Shown here: positions 25,688 through 34,597 of the stretch, one piece after another | How the letters are laid out: every line of letters begins with the position of its first letter | How positions within the stretch are numbered: the first letter of the stretch is position 1 | Assembly: GCA_016649715.1 (NCBI GenBank) | Contig: JAENXC010000001.1 | Location: forward strand, 1-64,000 | Direction: 5' to 3' | Source of the DNA: Flavobacteriaceae bacterium | Lineage (GTDB): Bacteria > Bacteroidota > Bacteroidia > Flavobacteriales > Flavobacteriaceae | Length of the DNA stretch: 64,000 bases | The notes under the pieces: generated by a model | Seen by the model: the letters and a program-made list of their open reading frames with translations, nothing else | Databases searched by the model: none | Told to the model about the DNA's origin: nothing | Made by a program: the position numbers and the translations under genes

Positions 25688-28224
25688 TATTTTTTCTTGG
25701 CTGTGGTTTTCTTCTTAGTTATGGTTTTCCCTGCCTTGCCGGCAGGCAGGTTTTTGGCTGCGGTTTTTTTCTTTGGACTCTTTTTATCGAGCAAATCTTT
25801 TGCCTCTTCCAAAGTTATTTTATCGGCTTCGGTGCCTTTGGGCAGTTCTATCTTTGTCTTTCCTTTTATCAAATTGAAACGGCCCCAACGAGCCTTCTCG
25901 ATGCGAATTTTCTCTTCCGGCCATTCGTTGATAAGTTTGTCGATCTCTTTTTGCTTTTTATCTTCGATAAGCTCTTTCACATCTTCTTTTGAAAGATTGT
26001 CAAAATCGTACTTCTTGTTCACGTTGATGAACATATTGTTCCATTTTATGAAAGGACCAAAACGGCCAACGCCCTTTTGTACAGGCAGATTCTCATACAT
26101 ATATATAGGAGCATCTGCTTTTTTCTTTTCTTCAATTAGCTCTTTCGCAAAAGCCATATCTACCTCCAGTGGGTCCATTCCCTTCGGAAGCGAAATAAAG
26201 GTCTTTCCCAAGCGAACGTACGGTCCAAAACGACCGTTGTTTACTTCAACTTCTTCTTTGTCATAAACCCCCAAAGTCTTCGGAAGTTTAAACAGATCCA
26301 TCACTTCCTCAAAAGTAACCAAATGCAATTGCTGGTCTGGACGAAGGCTGGCAAATTTTTTCTCCTCATCGTCCGGCGCGCCAATCTGTGCCATGGGGCC
26401 ATATTTCCCGAGGCGAACCAAAACAGTTCTTCCAGTTTCTGGATCTTCGCCAAGAACGCGCTCCCCACTTTCTCGCTCAGCGTTCTCTTCCACATGTTCA
26501 ACCCGCGGATGGAATTCTGCATAAAAATTCTTCATCATCTTGGTCCACTCCTCTTTTCCTTCGGCAATATCGTCAAAATCCTGCTCTACTTTTGCAGTAA
26601 AATTGTAATCCATAATATTCTCGAAATGCTCCACCAAAAAGTCATTCACAATCAATCCAATGTCCGTGGGAACCAATTTCCCTTTATCCGAACCAACTGT
26701 TTCAGTTAAAGTTTTGTCTTTTATGTTTTCCTTTTGAAGAGTTAATTGAAGATATTTTCGCTCCACGCCTTCCACAGTTCCCTTTTCAACATAATTTCTG
26801 CTTATGATTGTTGAAATTGTTGGCGCATATGTTGAAGGTCGGCCAATGCCAAGCTCTTCCAACTGTTTTACTAAGGAAGCTTCCGTATATCGGTACGGTG
26901 GACGCGTATATCGCTCGGTTGCCGTTATGTAATTATTTTGAAGTGAATCGCCGTTTTTCATATTTGGCAACATTCCTTCCTGCTCCTCTTCTTCAAAATC
27001 GGTCCCTTCCAAATACACTTTCAGGAAACCTTCAAACTTTATCATTTCGCCATTGGCAGCGAAACTTTCTGAAACTTTTTCCTTTGAAAGCACATCAATC
27101 TTAACATTGGTGCGCTCCAATTGTGCATCGCTCATTTGCGAAGCCAAGGTTCGTTTCCAAATTAAATCGTACAAACGCGCTTGATCGTGATCACCAATGA
27201 TGTTGTGCAATGACATATCCGTCGGGCGGATGGCCTCGTGAGCTTCCTGTGCGCCTTTACTTTTACTTTTATAATCACGTGGTTTACTGTATTCCTTTCC
27301 GTAGGAAGAAGTAATTTCTTTCTGGGCTGCGTTTTTAGCGTCGTTGGAAAGATTCACACTATCGGTACGCATATAGGTTATAAAACCCGCCTCATACAAA
27401 CGCTGCGCGATGGTCATCGTTTTTCCCACTGAAAAATACAATTTTCGCGAAGCTTCCTGTTGTAAAGTTGAAGTGGTAAAAGGCGCTGCCGGCGATTTGC
27501 TGGCAGGCTTTTTGGCTAAATCTGAAATTTTATAATTAGCTCCCAAATTCTTCCGTAGAAACTCGCGAGCTTCTTCTTCAGTATCAAAATTCTTTGGAAG
27601 TTTCGCCTTGAATTTACTGCCTTCAAGCGTTGTAAATTCCGCATCAATTCTGTAGGAACCAACGGGATTGAATGTTTCTATTTCTCGCTCACGTTCCACA
27701 ATCAATCGCACTGCAACAGATTGTACGCGGCCAGCGGAAAGTCCGCCTTTCACTTTTTTCCAAAGCACGGGTGAAAGTTCGTAACCAACCAAACGGTCCA
27801 AAACACGACGCGCTTGCTGGGCGTTTACTAAATTATAATCAATTTGGCGTGGGTTTTCAATCGCTTTTAAAATAGCAGTTTTTGTAATTTCATGAAAAAC
27901 TATACGCTTGGTTTTGTTTTTATCGAGCTTCAATTCTTCCGCTAAATGCCATGCAATGGCTTCCCCCTCTCGATCCTCATCACTCGCCAACCAAACCATA
28001 TCAGCATTTTTGGAAAGTGCTTTCAACTCTGCCACCAACTTTTTCTTGTCGCTGCTCACTATATATTTAGGTGTGAAATCCCCTTCCACGTCCACGCCCA
28101 ATTCCTTGGACGGTAGATCTGCAATATGCCCAAAACTGGAGGAAACCTTGAAATCTTTCCCAAGAAATTTTTCAATGGTTTTTGCTTTTGCCGGGGACTC
28201 AACGATCACTAAATTCTTTGCCAT
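25687..28224 (-). CDS. topA: DNA topoisomerase I
   Basis: The protein has 845 residues. The N-terminal TOPRIM domain (LVIVESPAKAKTIEKFLG, DEDREGEAIAWH at about 81-92) is followed by the type IA core, with the catalytic Tyr284 in FITYMRTDS. The C-terminus has basic GRFGPF/KWNNMF-type repeats in place of the cysteine zinc fingers of the E. coli enzyme, and a Lys-rich tail. The enzyme relaxes negative supercoils. Residues 825-832 read NLPAGKAG, the translation of a palindromic repeat inserted into the tail. The stop overlaps the start of the arginase-fold gene. Confidence 0.96.
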   Translation of the reverse strand: MAKNLVIVESPAKAKTIEKFLGKDFKVSSSFGHIADLPSKELGVDVEGDFTPKYIVSSDKKKLVAELKALSKNADMVWLASDEDREGEAIAWHLAEELKLDKNKTKRIVFHEITKTAILKAIENPRQIDYNLVNAQQARRVLDRLVGYELSPVLWKKVKGGLSAGRVQSVAVRLIVEREREIETFNPVGSYRIDAEFTTLEGSKFKAKLPKNFDTEEEAREFLRKNLGANYKISDLAKKPASKSPAAPFTTSTLQQEASRKLYFSVGKTMTIAQRLYEAGFITYMRTDSVNLSNDAKNAAQKEITSSYGKEYSKPRDYKSKSKGAQEAHEAIRPTDMSLHNIIGDHDQARLYDLIWKRTLASQMSDAQLERTNVKIDVLSKEKVSESFAANGEMIKFEGFLKVYLEGTDFEEEEQEGMLPNMKNGDSLQNNYITATERYTRPPYRYTEASLVKQLEELGIGRPSTYAPTISTIISRNYVEKGTVEGVERKYLQLTLQKENIKDKTLTETVGSDKGKLVPTDIGLIVNDFLVEHFENIMDYNFTAKVEQDFDDIAEGKEEWTKMMKNFYAEFHPRVEHVEENAERESGERVLGEDPETGRTVLVRLGKYGPMAQIGAPDDEEKKFASLRPDQQLHLVTFEEVMDLFKLPKTLGVYDKEEVEVNNGRFGPYVRLGKTFISLPKGMDPLEVDMAFAKELIEEKKKADAPIYMYENLPVQKGVGRFGPFIKWNNMFINVNKKYDFDNLSKEDVKELIEDKKQKEIDKLINEWPEEKIRIEKARWGRFNLIKGKTKIELPKGTEADKITLEEAKDLLDKKSPKKKTAAKNLPAGKAGKTITKKKTTAKKK
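25729..25752. repeat. Palindromic repeat translated inside topA (LPAGKAG)
   Basis: CCTGCCTTGCC and GGCAGGCAGG form a nearly perfect hairpin with one bulged base, inside the Lys-rich tail of topA. Read in frame on the minus strand it encodes NLPAGKAG. A GC-rich palindrome of similar composition lies between nadK and the DUF6089 gene (61671-61722). Confidence 0.75.
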
Positions 28225-28244
28225 ATGCTATATTGTTAAGATTG

Positions 28245-28252
28245 CAAAAGTA
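28245..28252 (-). promoter_or_regulatory. Putative -7 element of topA
   Basis: TACTTTTG on the minus strand (28252-28245), 20 bases before the topA ATG. No clear TTG lies at the expected distance. Confidence 0.4.
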
Positions 28253-28311
28253 TATGAATTTTTTAATACGAATGATTTTGGGCGTTAAATTTGGAATTTG
28301 TGGGATTTGTT

Positions 28312-28419
28312 TTTGCCACGAATGCACGAATTATATTGTTTAAATACTATTTGGTTGTAAATATATTGAATGCGAATTCACGAATGATTTTGTTTAATTA
28401 TTCGTGAATTCGTGGCAAA
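28312..28419. repeat. Imperfect inverted repeat in the topA-miaB interval
   Basis: TTTGCCACGAATGCACGAAT (28312-28331) is answered by ATTCGTGAATTCGTGGCAAA near 28400-28419, with one mismatch in about 20. A third partial copy (GCGAATTCACGAATGA) lies in the loop. The whole could fold into one long hairpin. It resembles a small non-coding mobile or structural repeat. No gene lies in this 318-base interval. Confidence 0.65.
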
Positions 28420-28462
28420 TTTTTACATCTTAATTAATTTAATCCTAAAACAAATCTGCCAC

Positions 28463-28493
28463 TTTGTCACCGTTGCTTAATATTGTATCTTTG
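28463..28493 (+). promoter_or_regulatory. Promoter of miaB
   Basis: TTTG (28463-28466), 19 bases, TATCTTTG (28486-28493): a textbook Bacteroidota housekeeping promoter, 49 bases before the miaB ATG. Confidence 0.7.
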
Positions 28494-28542
28494 CGGGTTC
28501 AATGTCCAAAGATTCAAAACCTACATTGATGATTGATTTTTT

Positions 28543-29982
28543 ATGGAAAAGATAATTGACGAAAACACTCAAGGAAACACGCTAACATTGGAGGCGCGTG
28601 ATAACAATTCCAAAAAACTATATATTGAAAGCTACGGCTGTGCTATGAACTTTAGCGACAGCGAAATTGTTGCTTCCATTCTTGCGGACCAAGGTTACAA
28701 TACCACTAATTTGCTGGAAGAAGCAGATTTGGTTTTGGTGAACACCTGCTCCATTCGCGACAAAGCGGAACAAACAATCCGCAAACGTTTGGAAAAATAC
28801 AACGCTGTAAAAAGAAGCATCAACCCTAAAATGAAAGTTGGTGTTTTGGGCTGCATGGCGGAGCGTTTAAAGGAAAAATTTCTCGAAGAGGAAAAAATCG
28901 TCGATTTGGTTGTTGGGCCAGATGCCTATAAAGACATTCCGAATTTATTGAAAGAGGTTGAAGAAGGCCGCGATGCCGTGAACGTAATTCTTTCCAAAGA
29001 AGAAACTTATGGCGATATTTCGCCAGTGCGTTTGGGTGGAAATGGTATTACAGCTTACGTAAGCATCACCCGTGGTTGCGATAATATGTGTACTTTCTGC
29101 GTGGTTCCCTTTACGAGAGGTCGTGAACGCAGTCGTGACCCACAGAGTATTTTAAGTGAAATAGATGATTTGGCCGAAAAAAATTATAAAGAAATCACCT
29201 TGCTTGGCCAAAATGTGGACAGCTATTTATGGTACGGCGGCGGTTTGAAAAAAGATTTCAAAAGTGCTTCAGAAATGCAACAGGCAACGGCCACCGATTT
29301 TGCGCAGTTGCTTGATATGGCTGCAACGGCACATCCCGAAATGCGCATTCGTTTTTCAACCAGTAATCCGCAGGATATGCACGAAGAAGTATTGCATATT
29401 GTGGCGAAACACAAAAATATTTGCAACCATATTCATCTTCCAGTTCAAAGTGGAAGTACGCGAATTTTAAAGGAAATGAACCGTCAACACACTCGTGAAG
29501 AATATATGAAGTTGATTGAAAGAATTTGGGAAATCATTCCCGGCTGTTCCATTTCACAGGATCTAATTATTGGTTTCCCCACCGAAACCGAGGAAGACCA
29601 CAAAGAAACCTTGAGTTTAATGGAACAAGTGAAATACGGTTTTGGCTATATGTACAAATATTCCGAAAGACCCGGAACAATGGCTGCGCGAAAACTGGAA
29701 GACGATGTGCCCGAAGAAACAAAAAGCCGAAGATTGACTGAAATTGTCAACCTCCAGCAAAAGCACAGCGCCATTCGCACAGCGGAATTTTTAGGGGAAA
29801 CAGTAACAGTATTAATTGAAAAAGAATCGAAAAAAAACAAAGACGAGTGGAGCGGCAGAACGGAGCATAACAATGTTGCTGTTTTTCCGAAGGAAAATTA
29901 CAAGGCTGGAGATTTTGTGCTTGTAAAAATAACCGATTGTACGACTGCCACGCTTATTGGCGAAGCGGTGGGATATTTATAA
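28543..29982 (+). CDS. miaB: tRNA-2-methylthio-N6-dimethylallyladenosine synthase (MiaB)
   Basis: The protein has 479 residues. The N-terminal MTTase domain has its three iron-sulfur cysteines (YGCAMN, NTCSIRD, LGCMAE). The radical-SAM core has CDNMCTFC near residue 180, and a TRAM domain ends the chain (EFLGETVTVLIEKESKK onward). The enzyme adds a methylthio group to i6A37 of tRNAs reading UNN codons. It has a clear promoter upstream, and the next gene, a lipoprotein, starts only 12 bases after the stop. Confidence 0.96.
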   Translation: MEKIIDENTQGNTLTLEARDNNSKKLYIESYGCAMNFSDSEIVASILADQGYNTTNLLEEADLVLVNTCSIRDKAEQTIRKRLEKYNAVKRSINPKMKVGVLGCMAERLKEKFLEEEKIVDLVVGPDAYKDIPNLLKEVEEGRDAVNVILSKEETYGDISPVRLGGNGITAYVSITRGCDNMCTFCVVPFTRGRERSRDPQSILSEIDDLAEKNYKEITLLGQNVDSYLWYGGGLKKDFKSASEMQQATATDFAQLLDMAATAHPEMRIRFSTSNPQDMHEEVLHIVAKHKNICNHIHLPVQSGSTRILKEMNRQHTREEYMKLIERIWEIIPGCSISQDLIIGFPTETEEDHKETLSLMEQVKYGFGYMYKYSERPGTMAARKLEDDVPEETKSRRLTEIVNLQQKHSAIRTAEFLGETVTVLIEKESKKNKDEWSGRTEHNNVAVFPKENYKAGDFVLVKITDCTTATLIGEAVGYL

Positions 29983-29994
29983 AACCAATATATT

Positions 29995-30843
29995 ATGAAA
30001 CGTATTCTATTTCTTTTTACAGCAAGTTTATTGTTGTTGGCGTGTTCCAATGACGATAACGGACCCGATGGGCAACAGGAACTAAAGATCAAAAAGTTTA
30101 TCCAAAATTTTTATTTTAATCAAAGCACAGACAATTATACTTTAGAAAGATTATTTGATGAATCTGGACAAACTGTTCGCGAAAGTACGATCTACCAAGA
30201 CATTTCATTCTACTGGATGTACACCTACAACAATCTAGGAGTAATTAGTGAAAAAAATCATTTTTATGGTGATGGGACAAAAAATCGACAAGATATTTTT
30301 GCTTACGATTCAAACAATAACATTGATAACATTTCTTTTAAAAATGGTGTCGGCGAAGTTATAAGTGTTAGAGATTATACTGAAGAAGTCGATAAAATTA
30401 CATTTCATCAATCTTCAATTTACGGAGAAATATACTATAATGCTGAAGGAAAAATTATAAAAAACTACGTTAGTACTGATACAGGAACATCTACACAAAT
30501 CATTGAATATTCTGGCGATAATATAGACCTGATTAATCAAACCCGAAGTAATGGATTTGTGGAAACTTATACTTTTGAATACGACGAAGGCATAAACCCT
30601 TTATACGACTGTGTTGAAAATAACTACTTAAACGCTACTATTGGCGATCATCTTAGTTTGTTTAATAGACATAATTATTTTTCAAAGAACAATTATACAC
30701 AAGTCACTTATAATAGTTCCACACCAGACTCTAACTATGTGAAAACCAAAACAACAGTTTACAATGCAGATGGTTATCCAACAAGCGCAGTGGTTAAAAA
30801 GAACGATGTGCTAATTGAGGAATTGACCTATGATTATTATTAA
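29995..30843 (+). CDS. Hypothetical lipoprotein
   Basis: The protein has 282 residues. The lipobox is LLLLACSNDDN (Cys17), with Asp residues after the Cys. The body contains repeated short beta-hairpin-like segments (NNLGVISEKNHFYGDG, YNAEGKIIKNYV, FEYDEG), loosely similar to YD/RHS-type repeats; no definite family is recognised. It is probably exported to the outer membrane. It lies between miaB and the sigma-54 activator gene in a run of same-strand genes. The start at 29995 is set by the lipoprotein signal. Confidence 0.75.
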   Translation: MKRILFLFTASLLLLACSNDDNGPDGQQELKIKKFIQNFYFNQSTDNYTLERLFDESGQTVRESTIYQDISFYWMYTYNNLGVISEKNHFYGDGTKNRQDIFAYDSNNNIDNISFKNGVGEVISVRDYTEEVDKITFHQSSIYGEIYYNAEGKIIKNYVSTDTGTSTQIIEYSGDNIDLINQTRSNGFVETYTFEYDEGINPLYDCVENNYLNATIGDHLSLFNRHNYFSKNNYTQVTYNSSTPDSNYVKTKTTVYNADGYPTSAVVKKNDVLIEELTYDYY

Positions 30844-30881
30844 TTATAAACATTAAACCCATGCTTTTGCAGGGGTAATTT

Positions 30882-32159
30882 ATGGAAAGCATACAAGCAA
30901 CAAAACAACGATTCGGAATAATAGGCAACGAACCAAAACTGAACCGTGCCGTAGAAAAAGCAATACAGGTTGCTCCGACAGATATTTCGGTATTGGTAAC
31001 CGGTGAAAGCGGCGTGGGTAAAGAAAGTATTCCGAAAATAATCCACTCACTTTCACACCGAAAGCACGGAAAATACATAGCCGTAAACTGCGGAGCCATT
31101 CCCGAAGGCACGATTGACAGCGAACTTTTCGGACACGAAAAAGGTTCGTTTACTGGAGCAACTGCAACAAGAAGCGGTTATTTTGAAGTAGCCGATGGCG
31201 GAACCATTTTCCTTGATGAAGTAGGCGAATTGCCACTGCCAACCCAAGTTCGACTGCTTCGCGTTTTGGAAACCGGCGAATTTTTAAAAGTAGGTTCTTC
31301 CGCAGCTCAGAAAACCGATGTTCGCATTGTGGCTGCAACCAACGTAAAAATGGTGGATGCTATTGGAAAGGGGAAATTTCGCGAAGACTTATATTACAGA
31401 TTGAGCACGGTTGAAATAAACCTGCCACCGCTTCGCGAACGGCAGGAAGACATTCACTTGCTGTTCAGGAAATTTGCGGCAGATTTTGCGCAGAAATACA
31501 AAATGCCCACCATCCGTTTGGACGACCATGCAACGGACTTATTGCTGAAATACCGCTGGAGCGGAAACATACGCCAGTTGCGAAATGTGGCTGAACAGAT
31601 TTCGGTTTTGGAGCAGACCCGTGAAATTACTTACGAAACCCTAAAGCACTATTTGCCCGATATGGGCAGCAATCTGCCAGCAGTTGTAAATGCGAAGAAA
31701 AACCAAAGCGATTTCAGCACCGAACGCGAAATTCTTTACAAAGTGCTTTTCGATATGAAACGCGATGTAAACGATTTGAAAAAACTTACGTTGGAACTGA
31801 TGAAAACTGGCAATGCCGCCAAAGTGAAGGAAGAACAATCGTCGCTCATCAATAAAATTTATTCCGAAGAAACCGAAGTGGAAGAAGAATTGGCTTCAAT
31901 AATTGAAGAAGAAAACAACGGAACACAGACCGATGTTGAAGTTTTCAGTATTCCAAAAAACGCTTCAGATTCACGAAAAGATAAATATGAATACGCCGAG
32001 GAAATTGAGGAAGAAGAAAACCTATCACTTCAACAAAAGGAGTTGGAACTCATAAAAAAATCGCTCGAAAAATACAACGGAAAACGAAAAGACGCCGCCG
32101 ACGAGTTGGGCATTTCTGAAAGAACGCTATATAGAAAAATAAAGCAATACGATTTGTAA
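30882..32159 (+). CDS. Sigma-54-dependent transcriptional activator (AAA+, Fis-type HTH)
   Basis: The protein has 425 residues. It begins directly with the AAA+ domain: Walker A GESGVGKE (41-48), the sigma-54 contact loop as GSFTGA (88-93; Ala to Ser in the usual GAFTGA), and Walker B GTIFLDEVGEL. A spacer of about 120 acidic residues leads to a C-terminal Fis helix-turn-helix (RKDAADELGISERTLYRKI). There is no receiver, GAF or other N-terminal sensor, so it resembles PspF-type activators controlled by a partner or by level. It sits just upstream of lptE-secG-groESL. A sigma-54-like site lies before groES. Confidence 0.93.
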   Translation: MESIQATKQRFGIIGNEPKLNRAVEKAIQVAPTDISVLVTGESGVGKESIPKIIHSLSHRKHGKYIAVNCGAIPEGTIDSELFGHEKGSFTGATATRSGYFEVADGGTIFLDEVGELPLPTQVRLLRVLETGEFLKVGSSAAQKTDVRIVAATNVKMVDAIGKGKFREDLYYRLSTVEINLPPLRERQEDIHLLFRKFAADFAQKYKMPTIRLDDHATDLLLKYRWSGNIRQLRNVAEQISVLEQTREITYETLKHYLPDMGSNLPAVVNAKKNQSDFSTEREILYKVLFDMKRDVNDLKKLTLELMKTGNAAKVKEEQSSLINKIYSEETEVEEELASIIEEENNGTQTDVEVFSIPKNASDSRKDKYEYAEEIEEEENLSLQQKELELIKKSLEKYNGKRKDAADELGISERTLYRKIKQYDL

Positions 32160-32204
32160 CGGCCGATCAGTGTTCAGAAAATAAAGGAATTCAAAATAAA
32201 GTAG

Positions 32205-32717
32205 ATGCCAAAAATATTTTCAATTGTACTGTTTATATGTTCAGCAATTCTATTGCAGGGCTGCGGCCCGTATTCGTTTACGGGGGCAGATATAAATTAC
32301 ACCAACACCAAAACGGTGCAGGTCAATTATTTTCAGAACAACGCGCCGCAAGTTGAGCCGGGAATTTCTAAAGATTTTACCCAAAAACTTCAGGATTTGC
32401 TCCTAAATCAAACCAGTTTGGATTTGGTGACCAATAATGGCGATTTGGTTTATGAAGGGGAAATTACCCAATTTTACACCGCGCCAATTACGGCAACCTC
32501 AAACAGTACGGCTGCCCAAAACAGGCTTACCATTATAGTAAATGTGCGTTTTTATAACACAAAGGAACCCTTAAAGGATTTTGAACAATCGTTCAGTTTC
32601 TATTATGATTACACTGGAACTTCGCTTTTGGTAGGCTCAAAACTGGAAGCTGCAGTCGATATTATTTTTGAACGTTTAACGCAGGATATTTTCAACAAAT
32701 CCCTCGCAAATTGGTAA
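32205..32717 (+). CDS. lptE: LPS-assembly lipoprotein, LptE family
   Basis: The protein has 170 residues. The lipobox is ILLQGCGPYSF (Cys20). The sequence GADINYTNTKTVQVNYFQNNA, and the alternating strands and helix that follow, fit the Bacteroidota LptE family. LptE plugs the LptD barrel that places lipopolysaccharide in the outer leaflet; LptD is not in this window. It follows the sigma-54 activator by 45 bases. A palindromic repeat sits between it and the next gene. Confidence 0.88.
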   Translation: MPKIFSIVLFICSAILLQGCGPYSFTGADINYTNTKTVQVNYFQNNAPQVEPGISKDFTQKLQDLLLNQTSLDLVTNNGDLVYEGEITQFYTAPITATSNSTAAQNRLTIIVNVRFYNTKEPLKDFEQSFSFYYDYTGTSLLVGSKLEAAVDIIFERLTQDIFNKSLANW

Positions 32718-32732
32718 ATTTAATTATTGTCA

Positions 32733-32752
32733 CCCTGAGCGCAGTCGAAGGG
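32733..32752. repeat. Single palindromic repeat unit
   Basis: CCCTGAGCGCAGTCGAAGGG, in the lptE-TPR gap, belongs to the same family as the cluster at 4796-4889. Confidence 0.65.
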
Positions 32753-32773
32753 TTAATCATTGAAGTTTAAATT

Positions 32774-33703
32774 TTGAATATTTCCAACTACACATATCTA
32801 CTCGCCAATCCGCAGAAAATAACTTCTGCGGATTTGGCTGCGTTGGATGTACTTATAAAAGAATATCCCTATTTCCAAAGTGCGCGGGCGTTGCAACTTA
32901 AAGGCTTGAAAAACCAGAACAGTTTTTTGTACAACGACGCCTTAAAACTTACCGCCGCCCACACCACAGATCGCGATATTCTCTTTGAATATATAACTTC
33001 GGAAAAATTTATCCAAAACGAAATTTCGCAAACTATCCTGCACCACGATGCTTCGGTAGATGAAATAAAAGTGGTTTCAGAAAATATTTCCGAACAGATA
33101 AGCCTCGAAATAGACAGGCAACTGAAAACGGAAATACAGAAGGCCGAAAATATTCTGAACCCAGAACTTTTCCAAAGAAAGGTGGAATCTGTTTCCAATT
33201 TGGTTGAAAAGAAAGAGGAAAAACCCGAAGAAATCCTTCAACCAAATAAACCTTTGGAATTCACGATAAGCGACACACATTCCTTCTCCGAATGGTTAAA
33301 ACTCACGAAAGCAAAACCCATTGAACGTTCAGAAGAAATCTCAGAAAAGGAGGACACGCCCTCCGAAGCTTTAGCGAAGGAGGAAAAAGAGCGAAAGTTC
33401 GAGTTGATTGACAAATTTATCCAAGATCGTCCCAAAATAATTCCTGCACAAACAGCAGGAAGGCCTTCGGAAGTGGAAAACAAAACAAAAAAGGAAGAAA
33501 TTAACATTCTTTCAACCACGTATACACAACCGTCCGATTCACTAATGACGGAGACTTTGGCCAAAGTTTACCTGCAACAGAAGAATTATAAAAAAGCAAT
33601 TCAAGCATATAAAATTTTAATTTTGAAAAATCCCGAAAAAAGTGGTTTCTTTGCAGACCAAATTCGGGCGATAGAAAAATTGATTAATTCAGAGCAATCA
33701 TGA
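32774..33703 (+). CDS. TPR-like protein of the lptE-secG interval
   Basis: The protein has 309 residues, starting at TTG (32774); no ATG precedes the conserved opening (ISNYTYLLANPQKI). The N-terminal part is helical. A long charged linker (about 130-240) holds PSEALAKE at 196-203, which is encoded by a palindromic repeat. A TPR-like pair of helices ends the protein (LAKVYLQQKNYKKAIQAYKILILKNP). No signal peptide is seen. Its stop overlaps the secG start (ATGA), so the two are coupled. Function unknown; a tie to the envelope or Sec machinery is inferred from position only. Confidence 0.8.
   Translation: MNISNYTYLLANPQKITSADLAALDVLIKEYPYFQSARALQLKGLKNQNSFLYNDALKLTAAHTTDRDILFEYITSEKFIQNEISQTILHHDASVDEIKVVSENISEQISLEIDRQLKTEIQKAENILNPELFQRKVESVSNLVEKKEEKPEEILQPNKPLEFTISDTHSFSEWLKLTKAKPIERSEEISEKEDTPSEALAKEEKERKFELIDKFIQDRPKIIPAQTAGRPSEVENKTKKEEINILSTTYTQPSDSLMTETLAKVYLQQKNYKKAIQAYKILILKNPEKSGFFADQIRAIEKLINSEQS
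33359..33383. repeat. Repeat unit translated in the TPR-like gene (PSEALAKE)
   Basis: CCTCC and GGAGG bracket GAAGCTTTAGCGAA, a short imperfect hairpin that resembles an intergenic repeat of related genomes (from memory). In frame it encodes PSEALAKE within a charged linker. Confidence 0.5.
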
Positions 33704-34038
33704 GTACGTTTACAATCTTTTTAATTTTGATAATGATAGTGGCCTTTTTATTGGTCATAGTAATAATGGTACAAAACCCAAAAGGAGGCGGGCTTTCTTC
33801 CTCGTTTGGCGGTGGCGGTGGCGCACAGATTGGTGGCGTACAGAAAACGAGCGACTTTTTAGATAAAAGTACGTGGACCTTGGCAACCATTATGTTGGCA
33901 CTCATCTTGTTTTCCAACGTTTTTATAATGGGTGGTAGAGCTACTCAATCTAAAACTTTTGATGATAGTGCGGTTCCCGCGGTACCTACTAACACACAGA
34001 CGCCTGCGGCACCTGCTGCAGCAGATACTACAAAATAA
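33700..34038 (+). CDS. secG: Preprotein translocase subunit SecG
   Basis: The protein has 112 residues. It has two membrane helices (IFLILIMIVAFLLVIVIMV and LATIMLALILFSNVFIM) separated by the family signature VQNPKGGGLSSSFGGGG. An Ala/Pro/Thr-rich tail follows. SecG assists SecYE in protein export across the inner membrane. It overlaps the preceding gene by four bases and is followed by a strong terminator, so groES has its own promoter. Confidence 0.95.
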   Translation: MSTFTIFLILIMIVAFLLVIVIMVQNPKGGGLSSSFGGGGGAQIGGVQKTSDFLDKSTWTLATIMLALILFSNVFIMGGRATQSKTFDDSAVPAVPTNTQTPAAPAAADTTK

Positions 34039-34061
34039 TATTTAACTTTAAGATATATTTA

Positions 34062-34094
34062 AAATGCCAGCTTCTGACAAGCTGGCATTTTTAT
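34062..34094 (+). terminator. Terminator after secG
   Basis: A perfect stem AAATGCCAGCTT / AAGCTGGCATTT with a 5-base loop and a following T-run, 23 bases after the secG stop. Confidence 0.88.
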
Positions 34095-34120
34095 TTTATA
34101 AACTGTCAGTTTACAGGCAC

Positions 34121-34135
34121 TGGCACAATTTCTGC
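34121..34135 (+). promoter_or_regulatory. Sigma-54-like promoter upstream of groES
   Basis: TGGCACAATTTCTGC fits the -24/-12 consensus TGGCACG-N4-TTGC at 9 of 11 defined positions, with the GG and GC pairs at exactly the required spacing. It lies 76 bases before the groES ATG. No good TAnnTTTG promoter and no CIRCE element were found in the same gap. A sigma-54 activator gene lies 2 kb upstream. Confidence 0.5.
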
Positions 34136-34211
34136 CAATTAGCAATCGCAACATATAAACTCAAGTTTAACCCGTCTGCCATTAGGTAGGCAACTAAAAA
34201 ATAAAATTGAA

Positions 34212-34487
34212 ATGGCATTAAAAATTCAACCGCTTGCAGACCGTGTTTTGGTCCAGCCACAAGAGGCGGAAACTAAAACCGCTTCTGGATTGTACATTCC
34301 AGATTCCGCAAAAGAAAAACCACAACAAGGCAAAGTAATGGCCGTGGGCAAAGGCAAAGAAGACCACAAAATGACCGTGAAAGTGGGCGATACCGTACTC
34401 TACGGAAAATACTCCGGCAGCGAACTGAAATTTGATGGCAAAGACTATCTTATTATGCGCGAGGATGATATACTCGCCATTATCTAA
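34212..34487 (+). CDS. groES: Co-chaperonin GroES
   Basis: The protein has 91 residues. Typical family sequence: [38 protein letters not shown], with the mobile loop at about residues 15-33 and the final block [15 protein letters not shown]. It caps the GroEL cylinder during ATP-driven folding. It is separated from secG by a terminator and from groEL by 190 bases of intergenic repeat. Confidence 0.97.
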   Translation: MALKIQPLADRVLVQPQEAETKTASGLYIPDSAKEKPQQGKVMAVGKGKEDHKMTVKVGDTVLYGKYSGSELKFDGKDYLIMREDDILAII

Positions 34488-34500
34488 CGATAATGACTCG

Positions 34501-34597
34501 CAAATTCCAATAAACAAATCCCAAATTCCAAAAGTATTCCTTTTGAAAATTGATTATTGAAATTTATTTGGAATTTGGTGCTTAAAATTTGGAATTT
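34501..34597. repeat. Inverted intergenic repeat between groES and groEL
   Basis: CAAATTCC...CAAATCCCAAATTCC (34501-34531) is answered by TTATTTGGAATTTGGTGCTT...TTTGGAATTT (34563-34597). The same motifs flank the four-helix-bundle gene at 2862-2990 and 3391-3496. The repeat lies inside the groESL leader, where its hairpin could slow or stabilise the transcript. Confidence 0.65.

Noticed and set aside
26323-26709. A 128-residue plus-strand frame opposite topA
   Set aside because: It is a mirror of the conserved topA coding sequence and has no independent evidence.
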